Assembly: GCA_001655205.1 (NCBI GenBank)
Contig: LPNZ01006761.1
Location: 1-27,024, forward strand
DNA length: 27,024 nt
Reading direction: 5' to 3'
From: Lenisia limosa
Lineage: Eukaryota; Breviatea
A model generated the notes under the pieces. It saw only the letters and a program-made list of their open reading frames with translations. It ran no database searches and had not been told where the DNA came from. This document shows, in pieces, positions 1 through 10,896 of the stretch. The translations under genes were made by a program, and so were the position numbers. Each line of letters opens with the position of its first letter. Position 1 is the first letter of the stretch.

Positions 1-47
1 ACTCCCCGTTAAGTCGGAATAATTAAACAACCACGTGAAACGTCCTG

Positions 48-572
48 TCACCAACCTGGGAAGGTGACTAAATGTCGAGGGGACAATGGGGTCTGTAAGA
101 TGAGAGGCATTCAACATGTTTACAAAATTCAGATTAGAAACAACCCTAGAACTTACCACCAATTGGGTGTGAACCACCACTACAGTAGTTAGGTCCGCTA
201 GAATTTCTTCTTTCTTCAAAGTGAATTATTCATGAAATACAATAAATTCATCAATAAAAATTGACCTAGATGACTTACAATGAGTGCAGTTTGGTTGGCA
301 ACGTACTGCTCAAGGAACTCCTGGGAGGTGAACGGTAGGAGAAAGCTGTACTGTGTCGTTGGAGACCACAAAATGTCTGGTGAACATTTATTTCTGTCCT
401 TCATTGTTTCCTACATTCCATCATACTAATGTAATGACATCACGAGAGCTGCTTGGGTCTTCAAGAACACTACATTGTGAGAGTGTGTGGAGCTGGAAGT
501 TGGAGTGTTGCTGGAATGCGCTCCCTACCTCATTCCTACTGTCTCCAATTTGCCATCATAGGAGAACGACAT
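48..572 (-). CDS. Possible small 70-residue protein, five exons, unidentified
   Basis: A phase-consistent model on the minus strand uses exons 572-529, 376-352, 320-279, 213-157 and 92-48, which sum to 213 nt (70 residues plus stop). It begins MSFSYDGKLETVGMR, continues with EFLEQYVANQTALIKEEILA and ends at a TGA. Donors are GTAGGG, GTACAG, GTAAGT and GTAAGT. The second intron (321-351) would be only 31 nt but carries a clear pyrimidine tract ending CCCAG. I do not recognise the family. An alternative frame through the last two exons (containing GPNYCSGGSHPIG) is also open and would run off the window edge, so the 3' half is uncertain. The small size, the odd intron and the lack of a known motif keep confidence low. 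Confidence 0.35.
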
Positions 573-796
573 CGTTTTTCCAGATACTAGACTTCCTCCA
601 CCAATTAACAGAACAAGCAAGAAGGAATTAATAAATAAGAACATGGTTGATGCACTGATTGTCTGAAAGGATATGTGAATGTGATTTGTCAGGATGATTT
701 TTTTTCTTTTCTTCTTCTCGTTCTTTTCCCCTTCCTTCCTTCTAATTCCTTTTCCAAAATCCCTTTCCCTTTTTCGTGTGGGCGGGGGGGGGGGGC

Positions 797-876
797 NNNN
801 NNNNNNNNNNNNNNNNNNNNNNNNNNNNNNNNNNNNNNNNNNNNNNNNNNNNNNNNNNNNNNNNNNNNNNNNNNNN
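797..876. other. Assembly gap (80 N)
   Basis: Run of N directly after a G-rich run (about 781-795). It lies between the minus-strand small gene and the first plus-strand exon. Confidence 0.99.
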
Positions 877-971
877 TGTTTTTCCGCCCTTTTTGGCTTA
901 CCTTGCTTAAATAGTCATTAGTTTCCTTGAATATAAATAAATTTGACGGAACTTAGCCCTAATCATCCTTG

Positions 972-2777
972 ATGGAACGTATTTCTTCACTTAGAGAGCA
1001 CCAATCAGGCTCCAGAGCGGTTGAAAGTCTCAATGCTTTGATTATTGAGGGAATTCCAGAGTGCCCCGACTCGAGAGACGTTCTTCTTACTTGTTTGCTG
1101 CTTGTTTATGATTCCTGCCATTTATACAATCCTCTTTTCAAAAACAGCCTTTTGCCTATGAAATTTTAGAGTTTAAATAAAATAATGCCTTTATGTAAAA
1201 ATGTGTTCTTCTGTTTCCTCTTATCATCGTTCCTCACAGTGTGCAATGCTGAACATAAGAAGATTCTCCCTCAAGTCCACGCTTTATTACGCCAGTTGAC
1301 AAGAGAAGAAGACAAAGGTAAAAGCTTATTTATGAAAGTTTTTAACTTCCTAGGCATTGTTGCCACCCTTCTTAGTAATGTGGAAGAAATGCCAGCCCTA
1401 ATGTATGCTGCAGCACTGAGGACTGTAAGCTGCATGCAAGATATTTCACAACTAACCACCACAGACGGGACATACGATTATCGAAGGTCAAGGTAATGCC
1501 ACACTTTCACGCCATCTTGAAGACCTCTTGGATACTTCCCCTCTGGATGAGGTAGGAAAGCATCGCAACTTTAAAGGTGTTGGAAACAGTTATCTATAAA
1601 TCATTTTGCTTTCGTTTTGTATTTTTTTTTTTTTTTTTTTTTGGCAAAAGCGTACNNNNNNNNNNNNNNNNNNNNNNNNNNNNNNNNNNNNNNNNNNNNN
1701 NNNNNNNNNNNNNTCCCATACTTTGTTGATTGTAAAGATTAGCTTCAGACCTGAAGGGTTGTCCATTCTTATCTATCAGCACTCTATTTCATTCGAATCT
1801 AAGTCTTGCAGGAAGGCAAAAGGAGGAAGAAGAGAGGTAACTTTGATACCAAAGTAAGTTGCTTGTTTTTCAATCATTGTCTTCCACTGGATGGCATAAA
1901 ATATTTGTACCATTTTTAAGAGGGAAATGAAGAAAGATGCATTTTATCTTTCAAATAGAGCTCAATCGTACTAGATTCTTCAACAGTCAGCCCTGACATC
2001 CGCTGCTGCCGCTGCTTTACCATCTGAAAGACTTATCTCGGTTGGAGGGATAAGGACATTGGAAATAAATATACTATAGCTTGTTGAAGAAAATTATGTT
2101 CTTAAAAAATACTTGATTTTTATTTCGGGGTCGAAATGCAGTGCCCTTGCCCAAGTCACCTTTTAGCTTATTTGCCAAAACCTCCGACACAATGTCATGG
2201 ATGACTATCTGGCATACTCGTATTTATTCGAGCTTATTCGATTCGTAAGCGCTCCAAATTTGCCCTTATGATAATATGGAATGAATTGTTTATTACTATT
2301 AGTGTGATGGCAAAATGACCCCACTAGGGCCATATTGATCTTGTTCACGAGGGCTTGTTAGTCCAGATCCCACAAGTTCCAGAGTTTACAGCGGCTCCGG
2401 TTTTCGCCCACGTGATGTCTCAACTCGCAAAATCGTGGGGGGTATGAAGAGTGGAACTATGGTAATATCAAAGCACTCCCACCAGGCTCTTTCTACGCTT
2501 TTTTTTATTATTTTTTTTAGGAAGGCTAATGATAAAGCAATTTTCCTCAGACCACTCATTACAATGGCTGGGTAGGAAATGTGACATATGAACATCATGT
2601 TATTGAAGTTGCTCATTTTTCCAGGTCGAAGAATCTGATTACTTCCCTTCAAGCTTTGAAAAAGTGAGACTGCTAACCCAATATTTGGAAGCCACACTTA
2701 ATAAAATACAAGCTAATGCTATAGGCTCTCAGAGTTTCCCTTCCATGACCTTGCAACAATGCGGGTTGATACTGTGG
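972..2777 (+). CDS. Unidentified multi-exon gene, N-terminal part, interrupted by gaps
   Basis: An ATG at 972 opens MERISSLREHQ. Exons 972-1092, 1240-1317, 1354-1424 and 1465-1551 join in consistent phase (phase 1, 1, 0, 0) to give 119 residues, including AEHKKILPQVHALLRQL and IVATLLSNVEEMPALMYAAA. Further good candidates are 2167-2244 (LICQNLRHNVMDDYLAYSYL), 2367-2441 (IPQVPEFTAAPVFAHVMSQL) and 2625 to about 2777 (FEKVRLLTQYLEATLNKIQA). Composition suggests a helical, possibly alpha-solenoid, protein. I do not recognise a family. Exons between 1551 and 2167 are unclear; a short 1812-1836 exon coding for KRRKKR is possible. Gaps at 1656 and 2941 prevent a full model, and the gene may continue into the exons described after 3059. 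Confidence 0.45.
1656..1713. other. Assembly gap (58 N) after a long T run
   Basis: A run of about 21 T (1622-1642) lies just before the N run. The gap falls in what looks like an intron of the plus-strand gene. Confidence 0.99.
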
Positions 2778-2940
2778 GTTTCATCTGATATTTCAGTTTT
2801 ATTGTTGTCATTCCAATCCCCCTACTGGGAAAAACAACATAACTTGTAAAACTGATACATTACAGTTTTCCGTTTTAGTCAATATTCATCATCGAAATGT
2901 CCTTCTTTTACTCAATTTTCCATTTTTACTTTTCCAACCT

Positions 2941-3058
2941 NNNNNNNNNNNNNNNNNNNNNNNNNNNNNNNNNNNNNNNNNNNNNNNNNNNNNNNNNNNN
3001 NNNNNNNNNNNNNNNNNNNNNNNNNNNNNNNNNNNNNNNNNNNNNNNNNNNNNNNNNN
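2941..3058. other. Assembly gap (118 N)
   Basis: N run inside the plus-strand exon cluster. Coding sequence resumes close behind it (about 3060-3095, ending at a GTAAGG donor), so exon sequence may be missing. Confidence 0.99.
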
Positions 3059-3089
3059 CGCCCTCAATGAAAAGGACCAGGCTACCAGA

Positions 3090-4080
3090 ATGCTCGTAAG
3101 GGGGGTATTTTTTATACTTGGGCAGCGCGATAATTTAGGATTACACTATGTACTAGTAGTCTTGATATAGCAAGTGTCATTGGCTACCTTCTAATCATGT
3201 GTACGCCACACATATTGTATTTGATATTATATATGCATATACTATATCGATATGTAATAAATAAGAGTACTTATAGGAGTATGATATAATTGTTATCTGA
3301 TCTTCTAGGGGTACAGTGTTCTTGCTGCGATTTCAAAACTCTACACACAAAACTCAAGTTTGTGGGAGTCATTATTTATAACGCGGAAGAAAGCCCTTTG
3401 AATTATTACTTTTTCGGTTTCAAGATTGCTTTCATAAACAATGACCCAGAGAATGGGCCAGTATTTTGACAGCTGAACTTATTGTTATAAGAATTGGTCT
3501 GATTTAATATTCTGACACTTTACGCTTACGTAATGCAGAAGGAGGACAAAGCCTTGTATTTGAGGATTCTGGCTATATCTGTGCACATCATGCTACTTCA
3601 AAAACCGCAACAAAATTCGAAAAGTCTCGCGGTAAGGATAAATCTGTTTTGGTGCCTGATAATTTTTTATTTCTGACTCGCAATTTCTTCTCACTATTCA
3701 GCGATATGCGCCGCTATTTGGTCCATTTCTAAGAAGCATGCTGACAATATTGGCAGTGTGAGCCTTATGTCAATGTTGATGATGGGTGATATATCATTGT
3801 AACCATGATGCAACCCATATTATACCATTACTGTTTTCAAAGCAAACTTACATGACAGGTAGCGTTACAAGAGATTAAGTCAGAAGAGTGGCTTGGCCCT
3901 TCAGCCGCTGAAGCCGCAGTGGGATATGCATTTTCATTAATATTGGGTTGATTTTATATTTGAGCAGTTGAAAATCCCAATAGAGTATGAGTAGTTGCCA
4001 ATCATAATTCTGAAATCTGCAGCCTTTTCTCAGTCTTATTATTTAGAAAATTCCTCGAGCCTTGGTTGGACGAGCTGTGA
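3090..4080 (+). CDS. Candidate roadblock/LC7 (LAMTOR2-like) protein; alternative reading exists
   Basis: One consistent model uses exons 3090-3095, 3309-3357, 3539-3631, 3702-3755, 3863-3946 and 4034-4080, which total 333 nt (110 residues). It starts ML, runs through GYSVLAAISKLYTQNSKGG, QSLVFEDSGYICAHHA and AICAAIWSISKKHADN, and ends FRKFLEPWLDEL-stop. Size, the GG-QS-LVFED-G-ICA strand pattern and the late VGYAF...LEPWL pattern resemble LAMTOR2/p14, a roadblock subunit of the lysosomal Ragulator scaffold for mTORC1. Known family features were compared from memory only. The same exons are also open in another frame (KEDKALYLRILAIS..., RYAPLFGPFLRSMLTILA...), which would make them part of the helical upstream gene. 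I cannot decide between them, hence low confidence. Confidence 0.3.
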
Positions 4081-4235
4081 TTGATGTGCCTTTTGTCCCA
4101 AATGCACTCAAGGTGTGGCTGAACAAGTAAATTTATTATCATAACTATGATAGTGCTTTACTAATAAGGATTGTATTTTCAATCTATTCAATCTTGGTAT
4201 ATATAGCACCCCCTCCCCCATCTTATTCCTTTTAG

Positions 4236-4558
4236 GTTACCACCGCATGGGCAGTTCGACACCCATATCAGGCAAGTGGCGAGGTCTTGACTGACATCTG
4301 GTCAGCATCTTTGAACTTTGGAAAGCCAGCTTACCCCAAACTATGGAATGTGGGTGAGAGACTAATTGCACGTGTGTGCTTGAAATAATTTTTCCATAGT
4401 TTGTTTCACAGATTACGGAGTAGGCTTTAATGACATGTGCGAATTCCGAATCAGCCCCAAGCCTCTTCTCTCCGAAGTTGGCTGCGATTAAGTTCCTGGG
4501 TCTACATGCCCCCACAATCTCGGACGGAAATGAGTTTGTGGATTCCTTACTACAATAA
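4236..4558 (+). CDS. Terminal exons of an unidentified plus-strand gene
   Basis: Two spliced exons, 4236-4353 and 4412-4491, join in phase (VTTAWAVRHPYQASGE..., then DYGVGFNDMCEFRI...) and end at TAA 4489-4491. A competing reading enters after GTAG at 4421 and gives SPKLAAIKFLGLHAPTISDG, ending at TAA 4556-4558; it would pair with a shorter first exon ending at the GTGGCG at 4285. Both are protein-like. A possible preceding exon, about 4054-4113 in the frame of KIPRALVGRAVIDVPFVPNA, leads to a GTGTGG donor. No family was recognised; this may be the 3' end of the gene starting at 972. Confidence 0.35.
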
Positions 4559-4714
4559 GGCGTATTGGTTCGTTCGTAATAACTATTCACTCTATGAATC
4601 TTATATCACAGAGATATGATGACTGAGGCTTGCGAGTTCCTTCAAGAAGAATCTTTCTTCTCAAATGAAGCTGTGAGGGGGTCCTTTCTTCAAATACGTG
4701 GGGGGGGGGGGGGT

Positions 4715-4863
4715 NNNNNNNNNNNNNNNNNNNNNNNNNNNNNNNNNNNNNNNNNNNNNNNNNNNNNNNNNNNNNNNNNNNNNNNNNNNNNNNNNNNNNN
4801 NNNNNNNNNNNNNNNNNNNNNNNNNNNNNNNNNNNNNNNNNNNNNNNNNNNNNNNNNNNNNNN
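4715..4863. other. Assembly gap (149 N) after a G run
   Basis: Preceded by about 14 consecutive G (4700-4713). It lies in the intergenic region upstream of PAT1. Confidence 0.99.
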
Positions 4864-5483
4864 ACCCTCCTATAAATATATAAATCTTATGTTTTTCATA
4901 GTTTTCGTTTTTTCTTTGGGGTGAAAGAGAACCTATTTTTCGGTAATTTTTTGTTTTGACATTATCTTAGTCGTCTTCATTTTTGGTTATTTATTTGCTC
5001 TTCTACTTATCAGAAGCTTGGCTCAATTGTGATTCAAACTTGGCTGAATGAATGCAAGACGGAATAAGTGTCGATTCAACTAGATTTGAAATAACATATC
5101 ATATATAATACAATTGTTTGGCTGCATTAAAGTTGGTTCGTTGTTCACTGGTTCCACGATGGTTCCCAGACGGTTCGACGGTTCCACGTGAAAATGAAAT
5201 CTGCGTGAAATTGTGAAATGAAAGAAAGAAAGGAACTGGAAAGGGATTGATTATTGGTGGTGAAGTTGAGGGGGATTAAAAAATATGCGATTTTAGACCG
5301 CCGCCCTACCATTTTTATATATACCCCCCCAGATGGAGTTATATAAGTACCCTCATTTTTTTTCAGCCTCTTGAGCATATCTTGAACATTTCGTGCATTT
5401 ATTCACTGTAGTAGAATAATATATAGGCAAAACGACGACCGTTTATCCAGAATTCATCTTGTCTCCTTCAACCTTTTGCAGTT
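4864..5483 (+). promoter_or_regulatory. Intergenic region and presumed PAT1 promoter/5'UTR
   Basis: No convincing exon is seen here. An AT-rich element (AATAATATATAGG, about 5416-5428) lies about 60 nt upstream of the PAT1 ATG and could be a TATA-like element or simply AT-rich spacer. A degenerate GGTTC-containing repeat occurs at about 5130-5190. The promoter assignment rests only on position. Confidence 0.3.
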
Positions 5484-8400
5484 ATGACTGATCCTCATTC
5501 CGAGGACATCAGTCCAGGTAAGGAGGAGGTGGGACATGACAACACTATTAAAGTTTATTGGATGGGATGCTTTGGTTGCCATTTCCCAGCTTTTCGTCAT
5601 GTTTTTGTGAAATCAATATGTTTTGCACACACGTCATCAGTCAATAGGCTGTTCGGCTAGTTTCTTGATTTCACGCTCCATTTCAATGAGCTATTCTTAT
5701 TAATTATGATTGGCACTCTTTTCTGTTTCCTTTTTCTTTCTTTTCTTTTCTTTTGTGTTGTCTAACCAGTTGATTTTATCCATTTCTAGAAGTTGCTGAG
5801 CAAATAAGGCAACATGAGCAGTTTAAGAAGGAACGCAAGCAGTTCCATGTAGGTTGAATTTTTGAATTCATTTCTGTATAATGTTGGTTAGTGTAGCTCC
5901 AATGTGCCCCTTCCTCCCCATTTTTTTTCCTCTTTGTGTTGGGAAACAATGCAAGTGCAGAATCTGTTACCATATTTCTTGACCATGAAGGAAAAGGAAG
6001 GTCTCAAGCCCCAGAAGGTGGCCAAATCATACAGACGCAAGAACGTTCCTCAAGACCCTGTCCCTTCTCCTCTTCCAAAGACAAATGAAGCTGAGGTATT
6101 TCCTCATACAGTTTAATATTATTTTATTTTATGTATTCATATTGAGTTCTTCCATTCTTCCATTTTTGAGTAGTTATTGTTTTAGGAACCCATGAAGACT
6201 GAACAAAGCACTGTCGAATCACCTATTGTAAACGATCCGGTAGGTATTGGAAGTATGGATACGTTTTTCAGTTATTTTGAATTGCTTCCGCGTTAACCGA
6301 ATAAGGCGGTGATCAATGCGCAACCAGCCCCCCAACACCTCCCTCAACAGCCTCCCCAAATGATGCACGGTCGCCCAATGGTTGGAAGGTCCCTTGTTGT
6401 TGTTTATATAGTAACAATATCGAGATAAATTACGCAATTAATAATAGCCTGCAACCTTATCTCACCACCCAGCCCATGCACCCTGTAATGCCTGGGATGC
6501 ATGGCATGCCCGGACCCTTTCCCATGATGCAAATGCCCCCTCAGTTCTACCAAATGTCCCCCGCTCAGCAAATGCAGTACCAGCAGGTAGGAGCTGTGGC
6601 CAGTGTCCAAGATCTTCACCTCGTAGCATTTGCAGCAGCAACAAATGCACATGTACCACCAAATGATGCAACAGCAAGGCATGATGCCCAATAGGGGTAT
6701 TATGCAGCAAAACCATCCGAGTCAGGCTGCCAGGGCTCCTACCGAAACACCTAAGGAGAGCGCTGACAAAGGTGAGCAAAAGGGGCATAAAGAGCTATCT
6801 ACTCTGGGTTCTCACGTAAACAGAAGAAGAGCCAAAACAGGCCCCTGTCGGTACAGCAGTTGAAGAGTTCCCTACGCTTGGAGGTTCTTCTAAAGGTATG
6901 TAGCTCCCTTATTGCATCTACCAAAGTAAACTTGAATCTTTTGAACCAACTTATGTGACTCATCTTTACTCTACATACTTTCTGGTAATAGTCTATATTT
7001 CATAAAATATTCCTTTGGAGCCCTGGTAAGCTTCCAACAGCTTATCACCGCATTTTGACAACCCTAATTTCAACTAGTCGCTGTGTCAGGGAAATCCCCG
7101 AAGCCAAAAGGCAAAAAGGGTGGTCGCAAGCAGAAGGGCATCAATATCAATGACCTTCCCGAGGACCATCCAATCAACGAACAGCAGGAGAGAAAACAAA
7201 ATGTGGGCAAATGGAGGTGTCCTCTTTTCAAAGGCTTTGACCTGTACCCCCCTCTTTTTTTTTCCCCCCTTCTAAATATATATCGATATCGATATATGAT
7301 AACAAAATCATATCATATCGACTATTCATAAATGCGAATTGGAGATGTAGATTTATGCAATGCAGGATCGTCACAACCAGGGAAGTGGTCAAAGTCGTCG
7401 ATACACTCAGAACCAGAATAGCCCTCAAGATCAACGGCAGCAAAACAACCAACAAGGCCTGTTGTCTCGTCCTGAGGGCCCTTCCAGTGCTCCACAGGTT
7501 GGCTGCTTACCTTTCTATTTTCCGATAGTTGAGATTATCTATCACCAATTTTCCCTTTCTGAATGATTAGGTGAATTTCCACAACGGACACCAAGGTGGC
7601 TACAACAGAAACAACAGCAATCAATACAACAACAATCGCCAGAACAATAATCGCCATCAAAGCCACCATAATAACCGCAACGACTATCAACAGTTGAGGC
7701 CCTCTGCCCCCACTCCTGAAAGCAATGCTATTACCATTTCGAATCTTCTCCAAAACATGCCCAGCGTAAGCATCCAGAGGAATCTTTCTTGGTCGCTTCC
7801 TTTAACTGTTACTTATATTGTAGGGAATTGTCGATATTCCCACTCAAACACAATCTGGAGTGTTCAGTGCTGCAGCACTTGAAGCTAGCCTTCTCCCCCA
7901 TATCGTAAGAGATCATTTTGATGTTCCTCTCACGAGAGATTGTAAACACTAATTGGGTTGTAGAAAGAGCCCCTCAGTGCGATCAATCAGCCCATGTATT
8001 CTTATGAAAAAAGGTTGGAGTCTGCTTCACTAATACTGTTTCTTCTTGAGCTTCCAGCTTCTTTCTGATCGTTTCAGGAACTTCTACCCTCTCCAAAACC
8101 CTGATGGCACCTTTGTACACGAACAGCTGATGACTCCTCTCGAACTGGTTAGTAACTAAACATGCTTTCTTGAACCATTAAAAGACTGATATGATCTTAA
8201 TTCGTCTACAGAGTGAAGCTCTAAATCTATAGATTGAGATTAAACGATTTCAGACCTGCATCTCTTATAATGAAATAGTCGAACCTGGTCAATTCCACTC
8301 GTCGCAATCTTGATGGCAAAGACCCCTATATTTTCGACTTCTATTTTACGACTTTTGTCGAGAACCTCAGACCCGGTTTGCCAAGTGAACGACCGTTTCC

Positions 8401-10218
8401 TTTCTCACTTCTGTAGAGGATGAAATTATCCCAAAAGACCGAATTTTGGACTTGAAGGGTTACAAGAAACAGTTGAAGTGCAACAATATCGACGAAAACG
8501 GACAGTATAACTTTGGTATGCGAATTTTCTTGGGCTTCATTTCAGTAAAAGACATAAGCTGTAAACTACCGATAGTACATGCCTCATCGTGCAGGATGGT
8601 TGAAGAGCTCTCTTGGACATTTGTCAACATTCGACGCTTCAAAGCCTAAGCCTAATATAGACGTATGATTTGACGCAGTACTCCACTGCACCCCCTGCTT
8701 GCAGTGTCTAACCGTCACCAGGTTTCTGTAATTGCCAGTGTTGAGTCGACGTTTATGAACAGATATGCTCTCAAGGCGGTAAAGGGGGTGTTCTCATGTT
8801 CTGAAATACATAATCAGTTTCTTACCTTTTCAGCGTTTTGAAAAGTGTCTCTCTATTTTGAACCGAATTGAAGATCTTGATCGGACACGAGTTCTCAAAA
8901 GCGGAGACCATATCCTTGAAAACTCTGAGTAAGCTGATGGATAAAATGCTACTAAAACATATTGTTATAGTTGAAAGATTTTTGTACTGTTTTAATACTT
9001 CAGGGAGACCATTCAGCAGCAGCAGAAGCACGAAATTGATCTTCTTGTGTCTGAGCTAGCCATTGTCCCCACCACCCAGTGCATCCCATCCGAAGTCAAT
9101 GTTGAAGACATCTACGTTCTAGGCATTGTGTCGTCAAGGAAGGGTGGGAGATGGAAAGAGTTTTTTTATGCTTTAGCCGGACCACAGTTACTTATAATTT
9201 AGGTATTTCTCTCCTTCTCCGTGCCCTTCCTCTCCTCGAAATCAATATCTCTCAGGCAATTATTTTGACTCTCTTACGGCGTCCCACCCACTTCATTGAA
9301 GCAATCCAGAAGGTATGGACAAGATTTGCAATGGTTAATCGGAGAATAATGTACTAGACGTACTGTCCACATCAATGGTAGCGTTTATTATGTGGATTGA
9401 ATTGTTTTTTATATACTATATTAAATAAAAACCGTTATGAGTATTGTATATCATTTAGCCAATCTAAAGGATTCATTTAAATTTCCCCTCAGTTACAAGA
9501 AGATGACTGTTCAATCATGCCACTGATCCAAGAGCTCTCCGATCAAGCCTCTTCATTGTCTCTGCCCTATGCTTACGCTGCTATTCATGCTTTCCTTGAC
9601 TTCAATAGCCCTGATGACCTTCCAAGATTTATGAACAATGAAGTGATGAGGGATGACGGTTTGATATATTTTTGATGTATCTGAGAGAGATGAGAAATAA
9701 ATATTGGTTGTATCTGCCCGAAGCCGTCCACGCCCTCGCTTATAAGTTTGATGTTATTGCACCCAATTATTTACACAGGCCCACCCAGCGTAAAGTAAAT
9801 GAAATGATCTTCTATATCTCACACCCCAGGCTCTTGGCACTCTTGTCGCTACCATCCTCTTCTGCGGACACAGCATGATGGCCGATGCGTCTTTTGAGGA
9901 GGCTAGGGGTGTACCCTGGTATGGGGATTTCTGACTTCATTAAACGCCTACGCCTTTCCATTTGCTAAGTATTCAGGCCAATGCTGTTTGGGGCATTCTT
10001 TGACCGAATGAAGGGCAAGGTGGGAGGGAACTCACTAAGTCATCATTTCACAACCAGTGGTTAACCCCGTGTAGTTCAGTGTCTTCCTTGGAGACGGGCA
10101 AGGTACACTCAAGTATCTCATTCTCACCTCTTTCGTCGTCAATTCCACCGATGTCCAAAAGGAAATCCTTGTGGCTGAGTGCTTGTATGAGGGATTGGTT
10201 TCACAAAGATGTTTTTAG
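5484..10218 (+). CDS. PAT1: Pat1-type mRNA decapping activator / P-body protein, 26 exons
   Basis: Twenty-six phase-consistent exons (first 5484-5517, last 10075-10218) total 2526 nt, or 841 residues, close to the usual 750-850 of Pat1/PATL1. The N-terminal half is low complexity: Met/Pro/Gln-rich at about 95-202, a basic KPKGKKGGRKQKG cluster near 235, and Gln/Asn/His-rich at about 269-377. The family hallmark is MTPLEL (439-444) leading to DPYIFDFYF (459-467), matching the MTxxE...DPYxxDYY block of plant and animal Pat1. The C-terminal domain (about 540-841) is helical, with RFEKCLSILNRIEDLDRTR and ISLLLRALPLLEINISQA. Pat1 bridges DDX6, Lsm1-7 and the decapping complex in cytoplasmic P-bodies. 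I see no clear FDTF-type DDX6-binding motif near the N-terminus. An in-frame stop after MTPLEL (SEALNL) is avoided by using the acceptor at 8278. Confidence 0.85.
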
Positions 10219-10896
10219 GGAGGGGAAAGAAGACAATTATTGAAATAAAATTATCTAATCAACAATGTTGGTTGTCTTGAACTGGATACACATTTGAAAC
10301 CATAAGAAGGCTGGGTTCAATTTGGGGGCTTTGATATTCTGACTAAGTAGTGAAACCTTGGCAGCGAACAAGGACAAACCGGAGGTCCAGAGTTTCCTTG
10401 CTAGTTGCAAGTAGAGTGTTATTGTATTTTATTCTTCTATGTTCACGGTGATCATCACATTTATATGAAAAATTTCAGTTTCAGTTGCAGGTATTTGATG
10501 ATAGATGCCGTTGATAATCCACATAAAAATGATCTGGTGGATACCTTGGGAGGAAAGGAGGAAGAGACTGGAAGTAGCTGGAAGTTCCCCGATTTATATC
10601 GGGTTACTGAATGGTGGATTTTCAGCAGGGAATAGGAACCTATGAATTTCCTGGAAACGAGAAGCAGCGGTCAAGAATTGCGAAAAGGGTAGCCGAGAGG
10701 TCTAGAATTGGGAAGAGAAGCAGAGGCAAACTAAGAGTGAGATGATACTAAACACCCAATACACCACACATCTAAAACCAGGAAGAGACTTGAGAAGGAA
10801 CATTTTTTGTCTCATAAAAGCATATTTGAAAAGGAAAACCCAGACTTGTTGGCCGAAGGTGTATTGACGCTAAAGAAACGACTAAAGGCAATGTCC
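10219..10896. other. Intergenic: convergent 3' flanks of PAT1 and RPS5
   Basis: About 680 nt without a supported gene. One open stretch near 10490-10630 has an acceptor-like start but no partner exon, start or recognisable motif. The 3'UTRs of both convergent genes must lie here; no exact polyadenylation site can be placed. Confidence 0.6.

Noticed and set aside
1-213. Alternative frame at the left edge (GPNYCSGGSHPIGDPIVPST) as an enzyme fragment
   Set aside because: Open and protein-like, but it does not fit the phase of the upstream exon in my preferred model and no family could be named; kept only as an alternative.
4237-4590. 117-residue minus-strand ORF
   Set aside because: It lies antisense to well-spliced plus-strand exons, has no family features, and its composition looks like shadow translation.
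6404-6788. His/Leu/Cys-rich minus-strand ORFs
   Set aside because: Antisense shadows of the Met/Gln/Pro-rich PAT1 exons.
8313-8640. Separate gene starting at ATG 8313 (MAKTPIFSTSILRLL, mitochondrial-looking N-terminus)
   Set aside because: The same bases in another frame give DGKDPYIFDFYFTTF, the conserved Pat1 block, with matching phases to exons on both sides.
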